A stretch of 64,000 bases of DNA, taken from positions 372,001-436,000 of the forward strand of contig NZ_BMGD01000002.1 of NCBI RefSeq assembly GCF_014639875.1. Direction: 5' to 3'. Under the pieces are notes generated by a model. It was not told the origin of the DNA and ran no database searches. It saw only the letters and a list, made by a program, of their open reading frames with translations. This document shows, piece after piece, positions 56,099 through 64,000 of the stretch (the stretch's first letter is position 1; each line of letters opens with the position of its first letter). The translations under genes were made by a program, and so were the position numbers. The DNA comes from Blastomonas aquatica (lineage in GTDB: Bacteria; Pseudomonadota; Alphaproteobacteria; Sphingomonadales; Sphingomonadaceae).

Positions 56099-57121
56099 CT
56101 AGAGGTCGAACAGGCCTTCCTGCGCGCCTTCGGGCGGGTTGAGGCCGAGGTGTTTCCAGCCGCGCGCATTTAGGCAGCGGCCGCGTGCGGTGCGGGCGAT
56201 CAGACCGAGCTGGATCAGATAGGGTTCGATCACATCTTCGATCGTGTCGCGCGGTTCGGACAGGCCGGCGGCCAGCGTCTCGACGCCCACAGGACCACCG
56301 CGATAGATGTCCGCGATCATCATCAGATAGCGCCGGTCCATTGCGTCAAGCCCCAGCCGGTCGACCTCGAGCCGGGTGAGGGCGGCATCGGCGGCGCGCG
56401 CATCGACCATCGGCTGACCCGCGACATTGGCAAAATCGCGCACCCGGCGCAGCAGCCGTCCCGCAACGCGCGGGGTGCCGCGTGCGCGCCGGGCGATCTC
56501 GGTCGCGCCATCTGCGGCAATGCCCAGGCCCAGCAGCCTTGCAGCGCGCGTGACCACCGCTTCCAGTTCCTCAACCGTATAGAAATTCAGCCGCACCGGG
56601 ATGCCAAACCGGTCGCGCAAGGGCGTGGTGAGCAGCCCCTGCCGGGTTGTCGCGCCGATCAGCGTGAAGGCAGGAAGGTCAATCCGCACGCTGCGCGCCG
56701 ATGGCCCTTCACCGATGATCAGGTCCAGCGCGCGGTCCTCCATCGCCGGATAGAGCACTTCTTCGACCACCGGATTGAGCCGGTGAATCTCGTCGATAAA
56801 TAGCACATCGCCTTCTTCGAGGTTGGTGAGCAGGGCCGCAAGGTCCCCGGACTTGGCGATGACCGGGCCGGACGTCGCACGAAACCCCACGCCCATCTCG
56901 CGCGCGATGATCTGCGCCAGTGTGGTCTTGCCGAGGCCGGGGGGGCCAAACAGCAGCACATGGTCAAGCGCCTCGGACCGTCCGCGCGCCGCTTCGATAA
57001 ACACCCGTAGGTTATCGCGCGCCGCCGCCTGGCCGATAAACTCGGCCAGCGTCTTGGGACGCAGCGCGGCATCCTGGTCTTCAGGGATGCGGTCGGGGGT
57101 GAGCAGGCGGTCTGTGGTCAT
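56099..57121 (-). CDS. ruvB: Holliday junction branch-migration ATPase RuvB
   Basis: 340 residues. AAA+ motifs are intact: [14 protein letters not shown] (Walker A), LFIDEIHRL (Walker B), GATTRQGLL (sensor 1), and the C-terminal winged helix ([24 protein letters not shown]). RuvB drives branch migration with RuvA in recombination repair. Its start codon overlaps the stop of the broken parE by three bases, and parD/parE separate it from ruvA. Confidence 0.97.
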   Translation of the reverse strand: MTTDRLLTPDRIPEDQDAALRPKTLAEFIGQAAARDNLRVFIEAARGRSEALDHVLLFGPPGLGKTTLAQIIAREMGVGFRATSGPVIAKSGDLAALLTNLEEGDVLFIDEIHRLNPVVEEVLYPAMEDRALDLIIGEGPSARSVRIDLPAFTLIGATTRQGLLTTPLRDRFGIPVRLNFYTVEELEAVVTRAARLLGLGIAADGATEIARRARGTPRVAGRLLRRVRDFANVAGQPMVDARAADAALTRLEVDRLGLDAMDRRYLMMIADIYRGGPVGVETLAAGLSEPRDTIEDVIEPYLIQLGLIARTARGRCLNARGWKHLGLNPPEGAQEGLFDL

Positions 57122-57420
57122 TGTTCTGCGGTCATTATGCTGGGTACGTCTCTGGCATGGTGCAAAATGCGAACGATCAGAACTTCGTCATCCGCGCCGC
57201 GAAAATAGATGCGATGCGACTTGTACCCGAAACTGCGCATTGCGAAACCCAGACGTTTTTCAGATGTACCAATTAGCGGCCATTCCCGCAGCTAGCCGAA
57301 GGTCGCCCGCAGCCCGATCAGATACTGGCGGGTTGTGACAGTGCCGAAAGCGGCTTTGCTGTAATTCCTGATGTCGCGCAAATCTTCCTGCGCCGCGGCA
57401 GCGATGCGCAGCCTAGCCAC
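57118..57420 (-). pseudogene. parE: ParE/RelE-like toxin with an in-frame stop
   Basis: Starting at GTG 57420, the frame reads VARLRIAAAAQEDLRDIRNY and then YLIGLRATFG before a TAG at 57292-57294. The same frame then continues LREWPLIGTSEKRLGF...YKSHRIYFRG...[16 protein letters not shown] to a TGA at 57118-57120. Both halves fit one ParE toxin of about 100 residues, so a single change (probably CAG to TAG) broke it. The start overlaps the parD stop by eight bases, as in intact toxin-antitoxin operons. Confidence 0.85.
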
Positions 57421-57652
57421 GCAGATCGGGGTCTTCGGCCATGATCGCGTCGAGAACGTCTTCGGGCTCGGCATCTATGATAGGTGAGGCAAGCCCTTCC
57501 TCTATCCGGGCTCGAAGCCAGGACGTGTCGGCCTGATCACGCCGCAGCAGGTCGTGCATATACTCGGCAGCATCGGCGTACTGGCCAAGCGCGACGCGTT
57601 CGTCGATCCACTGCTTCAGGGCAGGCGACACCGAGATGGTCATGTCGGTCAT
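57413..57652 (-). CDS. parD: ParD-like antitoxin
   Basis: 79 residues from ATG 57652. MTISVSPALKQWIDERVALGQYADAAEYMHDLLRRD is the ribbon-helix-helix DNA-binding region of ParD antitoxins, and the C-terminal half (about 45-79) is the toxin-binding tail. The partner toxin is broken, so the antitoxin may now serve only to block other ParE proteins or decay. Sits inside the ruv operon. Confidence 0.85.
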   Translation of the reverse strand: MTDMTISVSPALKQWIDERVALGQYADAAEYMHDLLRRDQADTSWLRARIEEGLASPIIDAEPEDVLDAIMAEDPDLRG

Positions 57653-57721
57653 GGGGCAGAAATATAGACGAACGCGGGGCCAAGTCCAGCGATGGCGCTT
57701 CACTGCGCTGCTAAAGATAAC

Positions 57722-57953
57722 TCAATGCTGCGGGGGGATGGCAGATGGTGGCGTGGGCTTCTTTTTTTCCATCTCATCCAGATTGCGTCTGATCGCAGCA
57801 TCGGTTTCATCAAGATTGCAAGCCAAGGCTTCGGCATTAATTGTTCACAACAACGGAACGGTAGGCAAAAGTCCCAGGGCATGCGGAGGCAGGCGTTGCT
57901 GAGACCGCACCCAAGCCGAGGCTAAAGGTGAGCAGCCATAGCTTGCCTGCCAT
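57722..57953 (-). pseudogene. Small secreted protein, probably frameshifted
   Basis: ATG 57953 overlaps the ruvA stop (TGATG). The first frame encodes a signal peptide ([19 protein letters not shown]) and a Cys, then stops with TAA at 57837 after 38 residues. In another frame the sequence continues as NAEALACNLDETDAAIRRNLDEMEKKK and ends at 57722, a typical short helical tail. A one-base indel near 57845 would join the two. It could instead be a short real protein. Confidence 0.5.
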
Positions 57954-58552
57954 CACCGCGCCGCCTTCTTCAGCGCCAACCGCACCAGTGCATCCAGGCT
58001 TGCGCCATCGCCCAGCTCCTCTTCCGCGCCAGCCACGGCGCGGGCCGCGTCAGCGGGCTTGAAGCCCAGGTTCTGCAGCGCGGAGACCGCGTCGGCGGCG
58101 TGGTTGCCGACCAGGGCGGGGATGCCGATGCCGGCGGGGCCGAGCGACAGTGCGCCCATCTTGTCCTTGAGCTCGTTGACGATGCGCAGCGCCAGCTTGG
58201 GGCCTACGCCTTGCGAACGCGCGATCATCGCCTTGTCGCCTTGGGCTACAGCGCGGGCCAGTTCTTCTGGGGTGAGCGCGGAGAGGATGGCGAGCGCCAC
58301 CTTTGATCCCACGCCCTGCACGCCGGTGAGCAGGCGGAAGCCATCGCGCTCGCTGGCCGAAGCAAAGCCGATCAGCCGCATGTCGGTCTCGCTGACCTGC
58401 ATTTCGGTGTGCAGCACGACCCTGTCGCCTTTGCCGGACAGGCCCGAAAGCGTGCGTGACGAGGCAAACACCAGATAGCCGACACCGCCGACATCGATCA
58501 CCGCGTGATCATGCCCCATGCTGTCGAGTGTTCCGGTGAGTTTGGCGATCAT
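57953..58552 (-). CDS. ruvA: Holliday junction DNA-binding protein RuvA
   Basis: 199 residues. Domain I (OB fold) begins [28 protein letters not shown]. Domain II has two helix-hairpin-helix motifs ([35 protein letters not shown]). Domain III ([20 protein letters not shown]) contacts RuvB. It forms tetramers on junctions. ruvC ends 39 bases upstream. Confidence 0.97.
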   Translation of the reverse strand: MIAKLTGTLDSMGHDHAVIDVGGVGYLVFASSRTLSGLSGKGDRVVLHTEMQVSETDMRLIGFASASERDGFRLLTGVQGVGSKVALAILSALTPEELARAVAQGDKAMIARSQGVGPKLALRIVNELKDKMGALSLGPAGIGIPALVGNHAADAVSALQNLGFKPADAARAVAGAEEELGDGASLDALVRLALKKAAR

Positions 58553-58591
58553 GTGGACACTTTCTGCTCGCTTGCGCGCGAGACGAGCGGG

Positions 58592-59074
58592 TTAGCGCAG
58601 TTTTTCGCGCCCCGCCAGATGCGCATGCGTGATCGCCACGGCCAGCGCATCAGCCGCATCGGGCCCTGCAATTTTCACCCCGGGCAGCAGCACCTTCACC
58701 ATGGCATCGATCTGCGCTTTTTCAGCCGCGCCGGTGCCCACGATCGCCTTCTTGATCAACCGCGGCGCATATTCGCCGACGCTCAGACCCGCACGCGCCA
58801 GGCCCAGCAGCAGAGCGCCCCGTGCCTGCACCAGCTTGAGCGTCGATTGGGGGTTCTTGTTGACGTAGATTTCCTCGATCGCCGCGCTGTCGGGCCGATA
58901 GTCGGTGATGATCGCCGCCAGCGCGGTATCAAGCTCCAGCAGGCGCGAGGGCAGCGCGGCTTTGGCGTTGGTCTTGATCTGACCGTTGGCGATATGGCTG
59001 AGCCGGTTGCCCTCGGATCGGATCACCCCCCAGCCAGTGGTGCCAAGCCCGGGGTCAATGCCAAGGATGATCAT
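58592..59074 (-). CDS. ruvC: Holliday junction resolvase RuvC
   Basis: 160 residues. RNase H-like nuclease with [17 protein letters not shown] (catalytic Asp), [26 protein letters not shown] (Glu) and [16 protein letters not shown] (Asp pair). It cuts four-way junctions symmetrically. Second gene of the yebC-ruvCAB cluster, separated from yebC by an inverted repeat. Confidence 0.96.
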   Translation of the reverse strand: MIILGIDPGLGTTGWGVIRSEGNRLSHIANGQIKTNAKAALPSRLLELDTALAAIITDYRPDSAAIEEIYVNKNPQSTLKLVQARGALLLGLARAGLSVGEYAPRLIKKAIVGTGAAEKAQIDAMVKVLLPGVKIAGPDAADALAVAITHAHLAGREKLR

Positions 59075-59076
59075 CT

Positions 59077-59290
59077 AAAGCCCCTCCCCTTCAGGGGAGG
59101 GGTTGGGGTGGGGAAGTAACTTCCCAGGCCACCGATCTGGCATCGTGTTCAATTTTTCCAGAATGAGGTCCAACACTGCTTCGAGGCATTGTCCCACCTC
59201 GTGGTTGCGTAAATCCTTCGCGAACAATGCCAATCGAACATTGTTGTCCATTCCCCACCCCAACCCCTCCCCTGAAGGGGAGGGGCTTTT
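59077..59290. repeat. Inverted-repeat element carrying a DUF559-like coding remnant
   Basis: The arms aaagcccctccccttcagggg...ggggtgggga (59077-59114) and its complement (about 59251-59290) enclose about 135 bases. On the minus strand the middle reads VRLALFAKDLRNHEVGQCLEAV.LDLILEKL (a dot marks a join of two short runs), resembling the C-terminal part of DUF559 endonuclease-fold proteins. It runs into PHPNPSPEGEG encoded by the arm. Likely a decayed mobile repeat between yebC and ruvC. Confidence 0.6.
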
Positions 59291-59296
59291 TTTGAG

Positions 59297-60040
59297 CTAC
59301 CCCAGCTTCTCCATCACCTCGTCGGAAACCTCGTAGTTGCCCCAGACGGTCTGGACGTCATCGTCATCGTCCAGCGCATCGATCAGCTTGAACAAGGTCT
59401 GCGCATCGGCTTCGGCGACATCGACGCGGACCTGCGGGCGCCAGGCCAGCTTGACGCTTTCGGCTTCGCCCAGCGTTTTTTCCAGCGCACCGGACACGGC
59501 GTGCAGGTCTTCCATGTTGGTCCAGATGTCGTGGCCATCTTCGGTGGATTCGATGTCGTCGGCGCCAGCCTCCATCGCGGCCTCGAGCACCTTTTCCTCG
59601 TCACCGGCGCTGGCGGGATAGGTGATCAGGCCCATGCGGTCGAAGCCGTGACTGACCGCACCCGATGCGCCAAGGTTGCCGCCATTCTTGCTGAACGCGG
59701 TGCGCACGTTGGTTGCGGTGCGGTTGCGGTTGTCGGTCAGCGCCTCGACGATCAGCGCGATGCCCGCCGGGCCATAGCCCTCGTAGCGGATCTCTTCATA
59801 GTCTTCGCCGCCGGCGGCCGATGCCTTGTCGATCGCGCGCTGGATGTTGTCCTTGGGCATCGACTGTGCCTTGGCGGCGTTGACCGCGAGCCGCAGGCGC
59901 GGATTCATGTCAGGATCCGGCATGCCCATCTTGGCGGCCACGGTGATTTCGCGGCTGAGCTTGGAAAACATCGCCGAGCGCTTTTTGTCCTGCGCGCCCT
60001 TGCGGTGCATGATGTTCTTGAATTTGCTATGGCCTGCCAT
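59297..60040 (-). CDS. yebC: YebC/PmpR family protein (TACO1)
   Basis: 247 residues from ATG 60040. [22 protein letters not shown] is the hallmark opening, followed by [39 protein letters not shown] and [17 protein letters not shown]. Members bind DNA or aid translation of proline stretches; recent work favours a translation role for YebC. Usual neighbour of ruvC. Confidence 0.95.
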   Translation of the reverse strand: MAGHSKFKNIMHRKGAQDKKRSAMFSKLSREITVAAKMGMPDPDMNPRLRLAVNAAKAQSMPKDNIQRAIDKASAAGGEDYEEIRYEGYGPAGIALIVEALTDNRNRTATNVRTAFSKNGGNLGASGAVSHGFDRMGLITYPASAGDEEKVLEAAMEAGADDIESTEDGHDIWTNMEDLHAVSGALEKTLGEAESVKLAWRPQVRVDVAEADAQTLFKLIDALDDDDDVQTVWGNYEVSDEVMEKLG

Positions 60041-60109
60041 GGCGGAGTTCTGCCTGTTCAGTTGAGTGGATGCGATTGCTGGTGCGCGCCTTTACACTAG
60101 CCGGACGGG

Positions 60110-60604
60110 TCATAGCAACCGCTGCCACCAGCCGACATCGCGCCAGCCGCCCAGCTTCCATCCAACTTCGCGGTAGATCCCCACCGGAACCATGCCCATC
60201 GCCTCGTGCAGCGCGATGCTGGCAGCATTGGGAAGCGCGATCCCGGCGAATACCGCATGGATCGAGCGGCTGCGCAGGCGGTCGAACAGGGCGGTGTACA
60301 GTGCGCGGCCAAGCCCCTGGCCCTGGGCGGCAGGCGCGACGTAGATCGCGACATCGGCGGAGGTAGCGTAGGCCAAACGGACGCGGTGCGGGCTGGCGTA
60401 GGCATAGCCTGCAACTATGCCGTCAAGCTCTGCCACCATCCAGCCGTGCGATTGGCCATAGCTGACGATACGCGCCGCCATTTCGGCGGCATCGGGAGGT
60501 TGCGTTTCGAAACTGACCCAGGTGTCGGTGACGTACGGTGAATAGATCGCGGCGAGCGCTGCGCCGTCCGCCCTATCGGCATTACGGATGTGCAGCGCCG
60601 CCAT
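60110..60604 (-). CDS. GNAT N-acetyltransferase, PAT-like
   Basis: 164 residues. IRNADRADGAALAAIYSPYV at the start and VAPAAQGQGLGRALYTALFDRL (acetyl-CoA loop Q-G-x-G-x-A/G) place it in the GNAT superfamily. VSFETQPP and the C-terminal REVGWKLGGWRDVGWWQR match the phosphinothricin/methionine-sulfone acetyltransferase branch. The natural substrate is unknown. Confidence 0.9.
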   Translation of the reverse strand: MAALHIRNADRADGAALAAIYSPYVTDTWVSFETQPPDAAEMAARIVSYGQSHGWMVAELDGIVAGYAYASPHRVRLAYATSADVAIYVAPAAQGQGLGRALYTALFDRLRSRSIHAVFAGIALPNAASIALHEAMGMVPVGIYREVGWKLGGWRDVGWWQRLL

Positions 60605-60625
60605 CGTGTTCGGTCAGGCGGGGGC

Positions 60626-60871
60626 TCAGCCCAGGCCCAGAGCCGCTTTGTACGTATCCAGGATCAGTTCCATTTCCTGCCGGTCATGTGGTTCCATTTT
60701 GCGCAGGCGCACGATCTGGCGCATGATCTTGGGGTCATAGCCTTGCGATTTCGCCTCGGCATAGGTGTCGCGGATATCGTCGGCGACGCCCTTTTTCTCT
60801 TCTTCCAGACGCTCGATGCGTTCGATGAAAAGGCGCAGCTGGTCGTCAGCCGACATGATGGGTTCGCTCAT
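60626..60871 (-). CDS. gapR: DUF2312/GapR-like nucleoid-associated protein
   Basis: 81 residues. [40 protein letters not shown] shows the long helix and hinge typical of Gap[21 protein letters not shown] matches the second helix. In Caulobacter, GapR clamps overtwisted DNA ahead of replication and transcription. Start ATG 60871; an inner ATG at residue 6 is possible. Confidence 0.9.
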   Translation of the reverse strand: MSEPIMSADDQLRLFIERIERLEEEKKGVADDIRDTYAEAKSQGYDPKIMRQIVRLRKMEPHDRQEMELILDTYKAALGLG

Positions 60872-60938
60872 GATATGTCTTTCATTTCGGGTGAGGCGCC
60901 AGGCGAATCTCCCGACGCTAAAATGGTGGACCGTCCCC

Positions 60939-61274
60939 TTAAGGGTGGTCGGCGTTCTTCGCCACGCTTTCCTTCATCCGTGCAAGCTGTTCTTCGCTGG
61001 CCTCGCCCTGATAGCGCGACTTCCATGTCGCAAAGTCCATCCCGTAGATCAGTCGGCGGGCAGATTCGCGATCTTCGGCGCCGCCAGCGTCCTGAACCCA
61101 GTCTGCCAGACAATTGCGGCAGAACCCGGCCAGACCCATCAGGTCGATGTTTTGCGCATCATGCCGGTGGCGCAGGTGGCTGACCAGACGGCGAAACGCT
61201 GCGGCGGCCACATCGTCGGGGATATCGACATCGGACGGAGGGGCAGGCGGGGTAGGGGCGGCATTTGTCATCAC
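60939..61274 (-). CDS. DUF1244 protein
   Basis: 111 residues. [35 protein letters not shown] with two Cys, then [25 protein letters not shown], matches the DUF1244 family (SMc04008-like), function unknown. The CRNC may bind metal. Lies just upstream of GapR on the same strand. Confidence 0.9.
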   Translation of the reverse strand: MMTNAAPTPPAPPSDVDIPDDVAAAAFRRLVSHLRHRHDAQNIDLMGLAGFCRNCLADWVQDAGGAEDRESARRLIYGMDFATWKSRYQGEASEEQLARMKESVAKNADHP

Positions 61275-61384
61275 ATTATTTTCCAGAACGGTTTTGCGAT
61301 TGGTGACGCTCTGGCCTAAGCATCGCTGAGCTTTTACCGCTGCGACGCACGATGTCGCAGCTCAGACCAGTTCGGGGGATTTCA

Positions 61385-62842
61385 GTGGGCAGGACTATCG
61401 CCAAGCGCAGCCGCAAGGTCAAGATTCTCGCAACGCTGGGGCCCGCCAGCAGCAGCGCCGAAATGATCGAGCGGCTGTTCCGCGCCGGTGCCGATGCGTT
61501 CCGCGTGAACATGAGCCATGGCGATCACGCCACGCACGCCAACACGATCAACACCATCCGCCAGATCGAGACCAAGCTGCAGCGGCCGATCACGATACTG
61601 TGCGACCTGCAGGGGCCAAAGCTTCGCGTCGGGACCTTCGAAGGCGGCAAGGCCCTCCTCAAGCACGGCCAGCATTTCACGCTCGATTCCAATCCGGCCC
61701 CGGGTAATGACGAACGCGCCTATCTGCCGCACAAGGAGATATTCGCCGCGCTCGACAAGGGCCAGAGGCTGCTGATCGACGATGGCAAGATGGTGTTGCG
61801 TGTGCTGCGCCCCGGCGAAAGCGAGATCCTGTGCTCGGTCGAAGTCGGCGGGTTCATCTCGGACCGCAAGGGGCTCAATGTGCCCGACAGCCTGGTGCCG
61901 ATGGCAGCACTGACCGAAAAGGACCGCCGCGATCTGGCGTTTGCGCTGGAAATGGGTGCGGACTGGATCGCGCTCAGCTTCGTCCAACGGCCCGATGATG
62001 TTGCCGAGGCGCGCAGCCTGATCGGCGGCAAGGCGGCGCTGATCGCCAAGATCGAAAAGCCTGCCGCGCTGAACTCGCTTGAAGAGATCATCGAGATATC
62101 GGATGCGGTGATGGTCGCGCGCGGTGACCTCGGCGTGGAAATGGCGCCGGAAGATGTGCCGGTGATGCAAAAGCGTATCGTCGAGACCGCGCGCCGCTCG
62201 GGCAAGCCGGTGGTGGTGGCAACACAAATGCTCGAATCGATGATCACCAGCCCGTCACCCACCCGCGCGGAAGTGTCCGACGTGGCCAATGCGGTGTATG
62301 ACGGTGCCGATGCGGTGATGCTTTCGGCGGAAACCGCTGCGGGCGAATGGCCCGAGCTTGCGGTCAGCATGATGGACCGGATCGCCACCCAGGTGGAAAG
62401 CGACCCCGGCTATGCCGCGCGGGTGCATTTCATCGAGACGCTGCCCGATTCGACCACGGCGGACGCGCTGTCGGCAGCGTGCAGCGAGATCGCCAAGACT
62501 GTCCGGGTGAGCGCGATAGTGTGCTTCACCCTGTCGGGATCGACCGCGCGGCGGGTGTCGCGTGAGCGGCCCTCGGTGCCGGTGATGGTGCTCACCCCGT
62601 CGCGCGAGACCGCGCGGCGTGTCGGGCTGTTGTGGGGCGCCTATCCGGTGGTGACCCGCGATATCGGCAGCTTTGAAGAGATGATCGGCAAGGGCAAGCG
62701 CATGGCGCTGCGGCATGGCTTTGGTGATGCCGGCGGCCGGATCATTGCCCTGGCCGGTGTGCCGTTCGGGACGCCGGGATCGACCAATGTGCTGCACATC
62801 GTCACGCTGACCGGCGAGGAACTGAAGGGCTACAACGATTGA
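61385..62842 (+). CDS. pyk: Pyruvate kinase
   Basis: 485 residues when started at GTG 61385, supported by GGGGGA five bases upstream; ATG 61352 would add 11 residues. Key regions are intact: VKILATLGPASSS, FRVNMSHG, CDLQGPKLRVG, and the active-site block VMVARGDLGVEMAPEDVP. It makes pyruvate and ATP from phosphoenolpyruvate and ADP (EC 2.7.1.40), the last step of glycolysis. Confidence 0.95.
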   Translation: MGRTIAKRSRKVKILATLGPASSSAEMIERLFRAGADAFRVNMSHGDHATHANTINTIRQIETKLQRPITILCDLQGPKLRVGTFEGGKALLKHGQHFTLDSNPAPGNDERAYLPHKEIFAALDKGQRLLIDDGKMVLRVLRPGESEILCSVEVGGFISDRKGLNVPDSLVPMAALTEKDRRDLAFALEMGADWIALSFVQRPDDVAEARSLIGGKAALIAKIEKPAALNSLEEIIEISDAVMVARGDLGVEMAPEDVPVMQKRIVETARRSGKPVVVATQMLESMITSPSPTRAEVSDVANAVYDGADAVMLSAETAAGEWPELAVSMMDRIATQVESDPGYAARVHFIETLPDSTTADALSAACSEIAKTVRVSAIVCFTLSGSTARRVSRERPSVPVMVLTPSRETARRVGLLWGAYPVVTRDIGSFEEMIGKGKRMALRHGFGDAGGRIIALAGVPFGTPGSTNVLHIVTLTGEELKGYND

Positions 62843-62964
62843 TAGGCAAGCGGGCGCACAAGCAGCAGCCGATCGCGGATGAACAGCCGCGCCCCGCATT
62901 GTCGCGCTTGCACCAGCAGAAACGCGTCAAAGGGGTCTTCGTGCGCCAGGGTGGGCAGCAGCGT
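62830..62964 (-). pseudogene. VapC (PIN-domain) toxin C-terminal remnant
   Basis: A 44-codon frame on the minus strand reads TLLPTLAHEDPFDAFLLVQA, then GARLFIRDRLLL, and ends at TAG 62830. The HEDPFDAFLLVQA block and the following RD match the PIN-domain signature H-x-D-P-F-D-R-L-L-x-A-Q...T-x-D of VapC RNases. The N-terminal two thirds are missing: a TGA (the stop of the HAD gene) lies directly upstream. It overlaps the end of pyk by 13 bases. Confidence 0.7.
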
Positions 62965-63588
62965 TCACGTAGTCACAATATCGAGCAGTCCCCGTGCTGA
63001 CAGGTCGGCATGCAACGTCTGTGCATCGCGGAAGAGGTGACCCTGCAGGCCGCAGGCGATCGCGCCGTGGATGTTCGCCTCGCGGTCGTCGATGAACAGC
63101 GTTCGCGCGGGTTCGATCCCGAAGCGGTCGATGGCCAGGTGGTAGATCGCCGCACCGGGTTTGGTCATCTTTTCGTCGCCCGAAACGACGATGTCCTGGA
63201 ACAGGTCAAACACCGGCGCGGTGGGGCGAAACTTTCGCCACAGGTCCGATCCGAAATTGGTGATGCCGAAGATCGGAACGCCGAGCAGCGCGAGCCGCTC
63301 GACCAGGTCGATCATTCCCGGCACCGGCCCGGGGATCGTCTCCAGCCAGCGGGGCTCGTAGGCCCGGATCAGCGCGTCGTGCTGCGGATGAGCGGCGGCG
63401 AGTTCGTCGACGATATCGGCAATGGGACGCCCGGCATCATGCTGGTCATGCCAGTCGAGCGTCAGCACGTTGGTCAGGAAGTGGTCGAGCTCAGCCTCGT
63501 CATCGATCAGCTTCGCATAGAGGCAGCGAATGTCCCATCGGAACAAGACGTTCCCCACATCGAAGATGATGGTATCGACCGGCTGCAT
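62965..63588 (-). CDS. HAD-superfamily hydrolase
   Basis: 207 residues from ATG 63588. Motif I is TIIFDVGNVLF (the first Asp is the nucleophile), motif II is GITNFGS, motif III Lys is in KMTKPGAAIYH and motif IV is FIDDREANIHGA. The cap looks like the subclass IA alpha type. Likely a phosphatase or dehalogenase of small molecules; the substrate is unknown. Its stop immediately precedes the VapC remnant in the same frame. Confidence 0.9.
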   Translation of the reverse strand: MQPVDTIIFDVGNVLFRWDIRCLYAKLIDDEAELDHFLTNVLTLDWHDQHDAGRPIADIVDELAAAHPQHDALIRAYEPRWLETIPGPVPGMIDLVERLALLGVPIFGITNFGSDLWRKFRPTAPVFDLFQDIVVSGDEKMTKPGAAIYHLAIDRFGIEPARTLFIDDREANIHGAIACGLQGHLFRDAQTLHADLSARGLLDIVTT

Positions 63589-63614
63589 CGGCTTTCCCCC
63601 CAAAACGCCCAAGC

Positions 63615-63645
63615 AAAAGGCCCCGGAGCCTGCCGGAGCCTTTTT
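63615..63645 (-). terminator. Intrinsic terminator between rpmJ and the HAD gene
   Basis: Stem aaaaggccccgg / ccggagccttttt with loop agcctg, with A-run on one side and T-run on the other, so it can work on both strands. It most likely ends the rpmJ transcript. Confidence 0.75.
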
Positions 63646-63701
63646 ATGGATTTCGCAACTTCAAGGACGTGCGCATACCCTCCGGGTAAGCGCCAGCCGT
63701 A

Positions 63702-63827
63702 TCAGCCCTGGCGGGCCTTGAAGCGACGGTTGGTCTTGTTGATCACATAGGTGCGGCCGCGGCGGCGGATCACGCGGTTATCGCGGTGACGATCCTTGAG
63801 CGACTTCAACGAATTGCGAATCTTCAT
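63702..63827 (-). CDS. rpmJ: 50S ribosomal protein bL36, zinc-free type
   Basis: 41 residues from ATG 63827. [20 protein letters not shown] and the [15 protein letters not shown] end match alphaproteobacterial bL36. There is no Cys, so the usual zinc finger of the 38-residue form is absent. The longer open frame upstream is not the protein. Confidence 0.95.
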   Translation of the reverse strand: MKIRNSLKSLKDRHRDNRVIRRRGRTYVINKTNRRFKARQG

Positions 63828-63934
63828 GACGTTCAGGCCCTTGATTGAAAACTTTTGAGGCAGCGAAAAACCCAAGGCGACCGCGCGCAACCTACGCGAA
63901 TGCCGTGCTGGAGCTTCCATGCCGGAAAGCGGCG

Positions 63935-63963
63935 CGGATACGTGGGAGGGGAACCAAAGTCAA
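63935..63963 (-). promoter_or_regulatory. Predicted sigma-70-type promoter of rpmJ
   Basis: On the minus strand: TTGACT, 17 bases, TATCCG. It is about 110 bases upstream of the rpmJ start codon, leaving a leader of roughly 100 bases. Confidence 0.55.
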
Positions 63964-64000
63964 GCATCGCAGCCAATTGCGGAACCAATTTTTATCCGCT

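Noticed and set aside
62965-63588. HAD-PIN fusion protein
   Set aside because: The PIN remnant is in frame but a TGA stop separates it; no read-through signal is visible.

Overview
The window reads as chromosomal DNA of a GC-rich alphaproteobacterium, most likely of the order Sphingomonadales (Sphingomonas/Sphingopyxis/Blastomonas-like). This is inferred from gene content and style: an F0-only ATP synthase operon with paired b' and b subunits (atpI-B-E-F'-F), a DUF2093 protein, a GapR-type DUF2312 protein, a 41-residue cysteine-free bL36, a large TonB-dependent receptor, and yebC-ruvC-ruvA-ruvB together. No species is claimed.

Region 1, bases 1-16,550, is an accessory island lying against the 3' end of tRNA-Ser(GGA) (16552-16642). 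The integrase gene sits next to the tRNA; the left boundary is not visible. The island carries: a set of small membrane and lipoprotein genes separated by a repeated intergenic element (1-1745); a secreted 566-residue protein of unknown role; an ardC antirestriction gene with an unknown partner; a two-gene SIR2-APAZ/short Argonaute (SPARSA-type) defence operon (6138-9385); a low-GC cassette of a two-TM protein, a small cytosolic protein and a HEPN protein, facing a RES-domain protein (9964-12964); and an integration end with an excisionase-like HTH protein, a nucleotidyltransferase-HEPN fusion, a sigma-region-4-like small protein and a P4-type integrase.

Region 2, 16.7-22.2 kb, is ordinary chromosome: a periplasmic cyclophilin, alanine dehydrogenase, a short-chain dehydrogenase, a small secreted protein and a membrane-anchored HTH/TPR protein. 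A mini-island follows (22311-23715), bounded on the left by a 47-base copy of the 3' part of a tRNA and on the right by an intact tRNA-Met(CAT), and carrying one glycosyltransferase.

Region 3, 23.9-51.4 kb, is mainly housekeeping: ferredoxin reductase, a complete RND efflux operon (adaptor, pump, outer-membrane channel), a DEAD-box helicase with a repetitive basic tail, cytochrome b561, an HI0933-type flavoprotein, RadC, the ydbH-ynbE-ydbL envelope lipid-transport operon, the F0 operon, uvrC, recO, leuB, purD, xseA, a DUF2093 protein and an M23 peptidase. Long inverted repeats occupy several intergenic gaps.

Region 4, 51.6-64 kb, has two small secreted proteins, a TonB-dependent receptor with a clear terminator, and the Holliday-junction cluster yebC-ruvC-ruvA-ruvB. 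That cluster has been invaded between ruvA and ruvB by a ParD antitoxin, a ParE toxin broken by an in-frame stop, and a frameshifted small secreted protein. It is followed by a GNAT acetyltransferase, a GapR-like protein, a DUF1244 protein, pyruvate kinase, a VapC (PIN) toxin remnant, a HAD hydrolase and rpmJ. Several toxin remnants and repeat elements therefore sit inside otherwise conserved operons.
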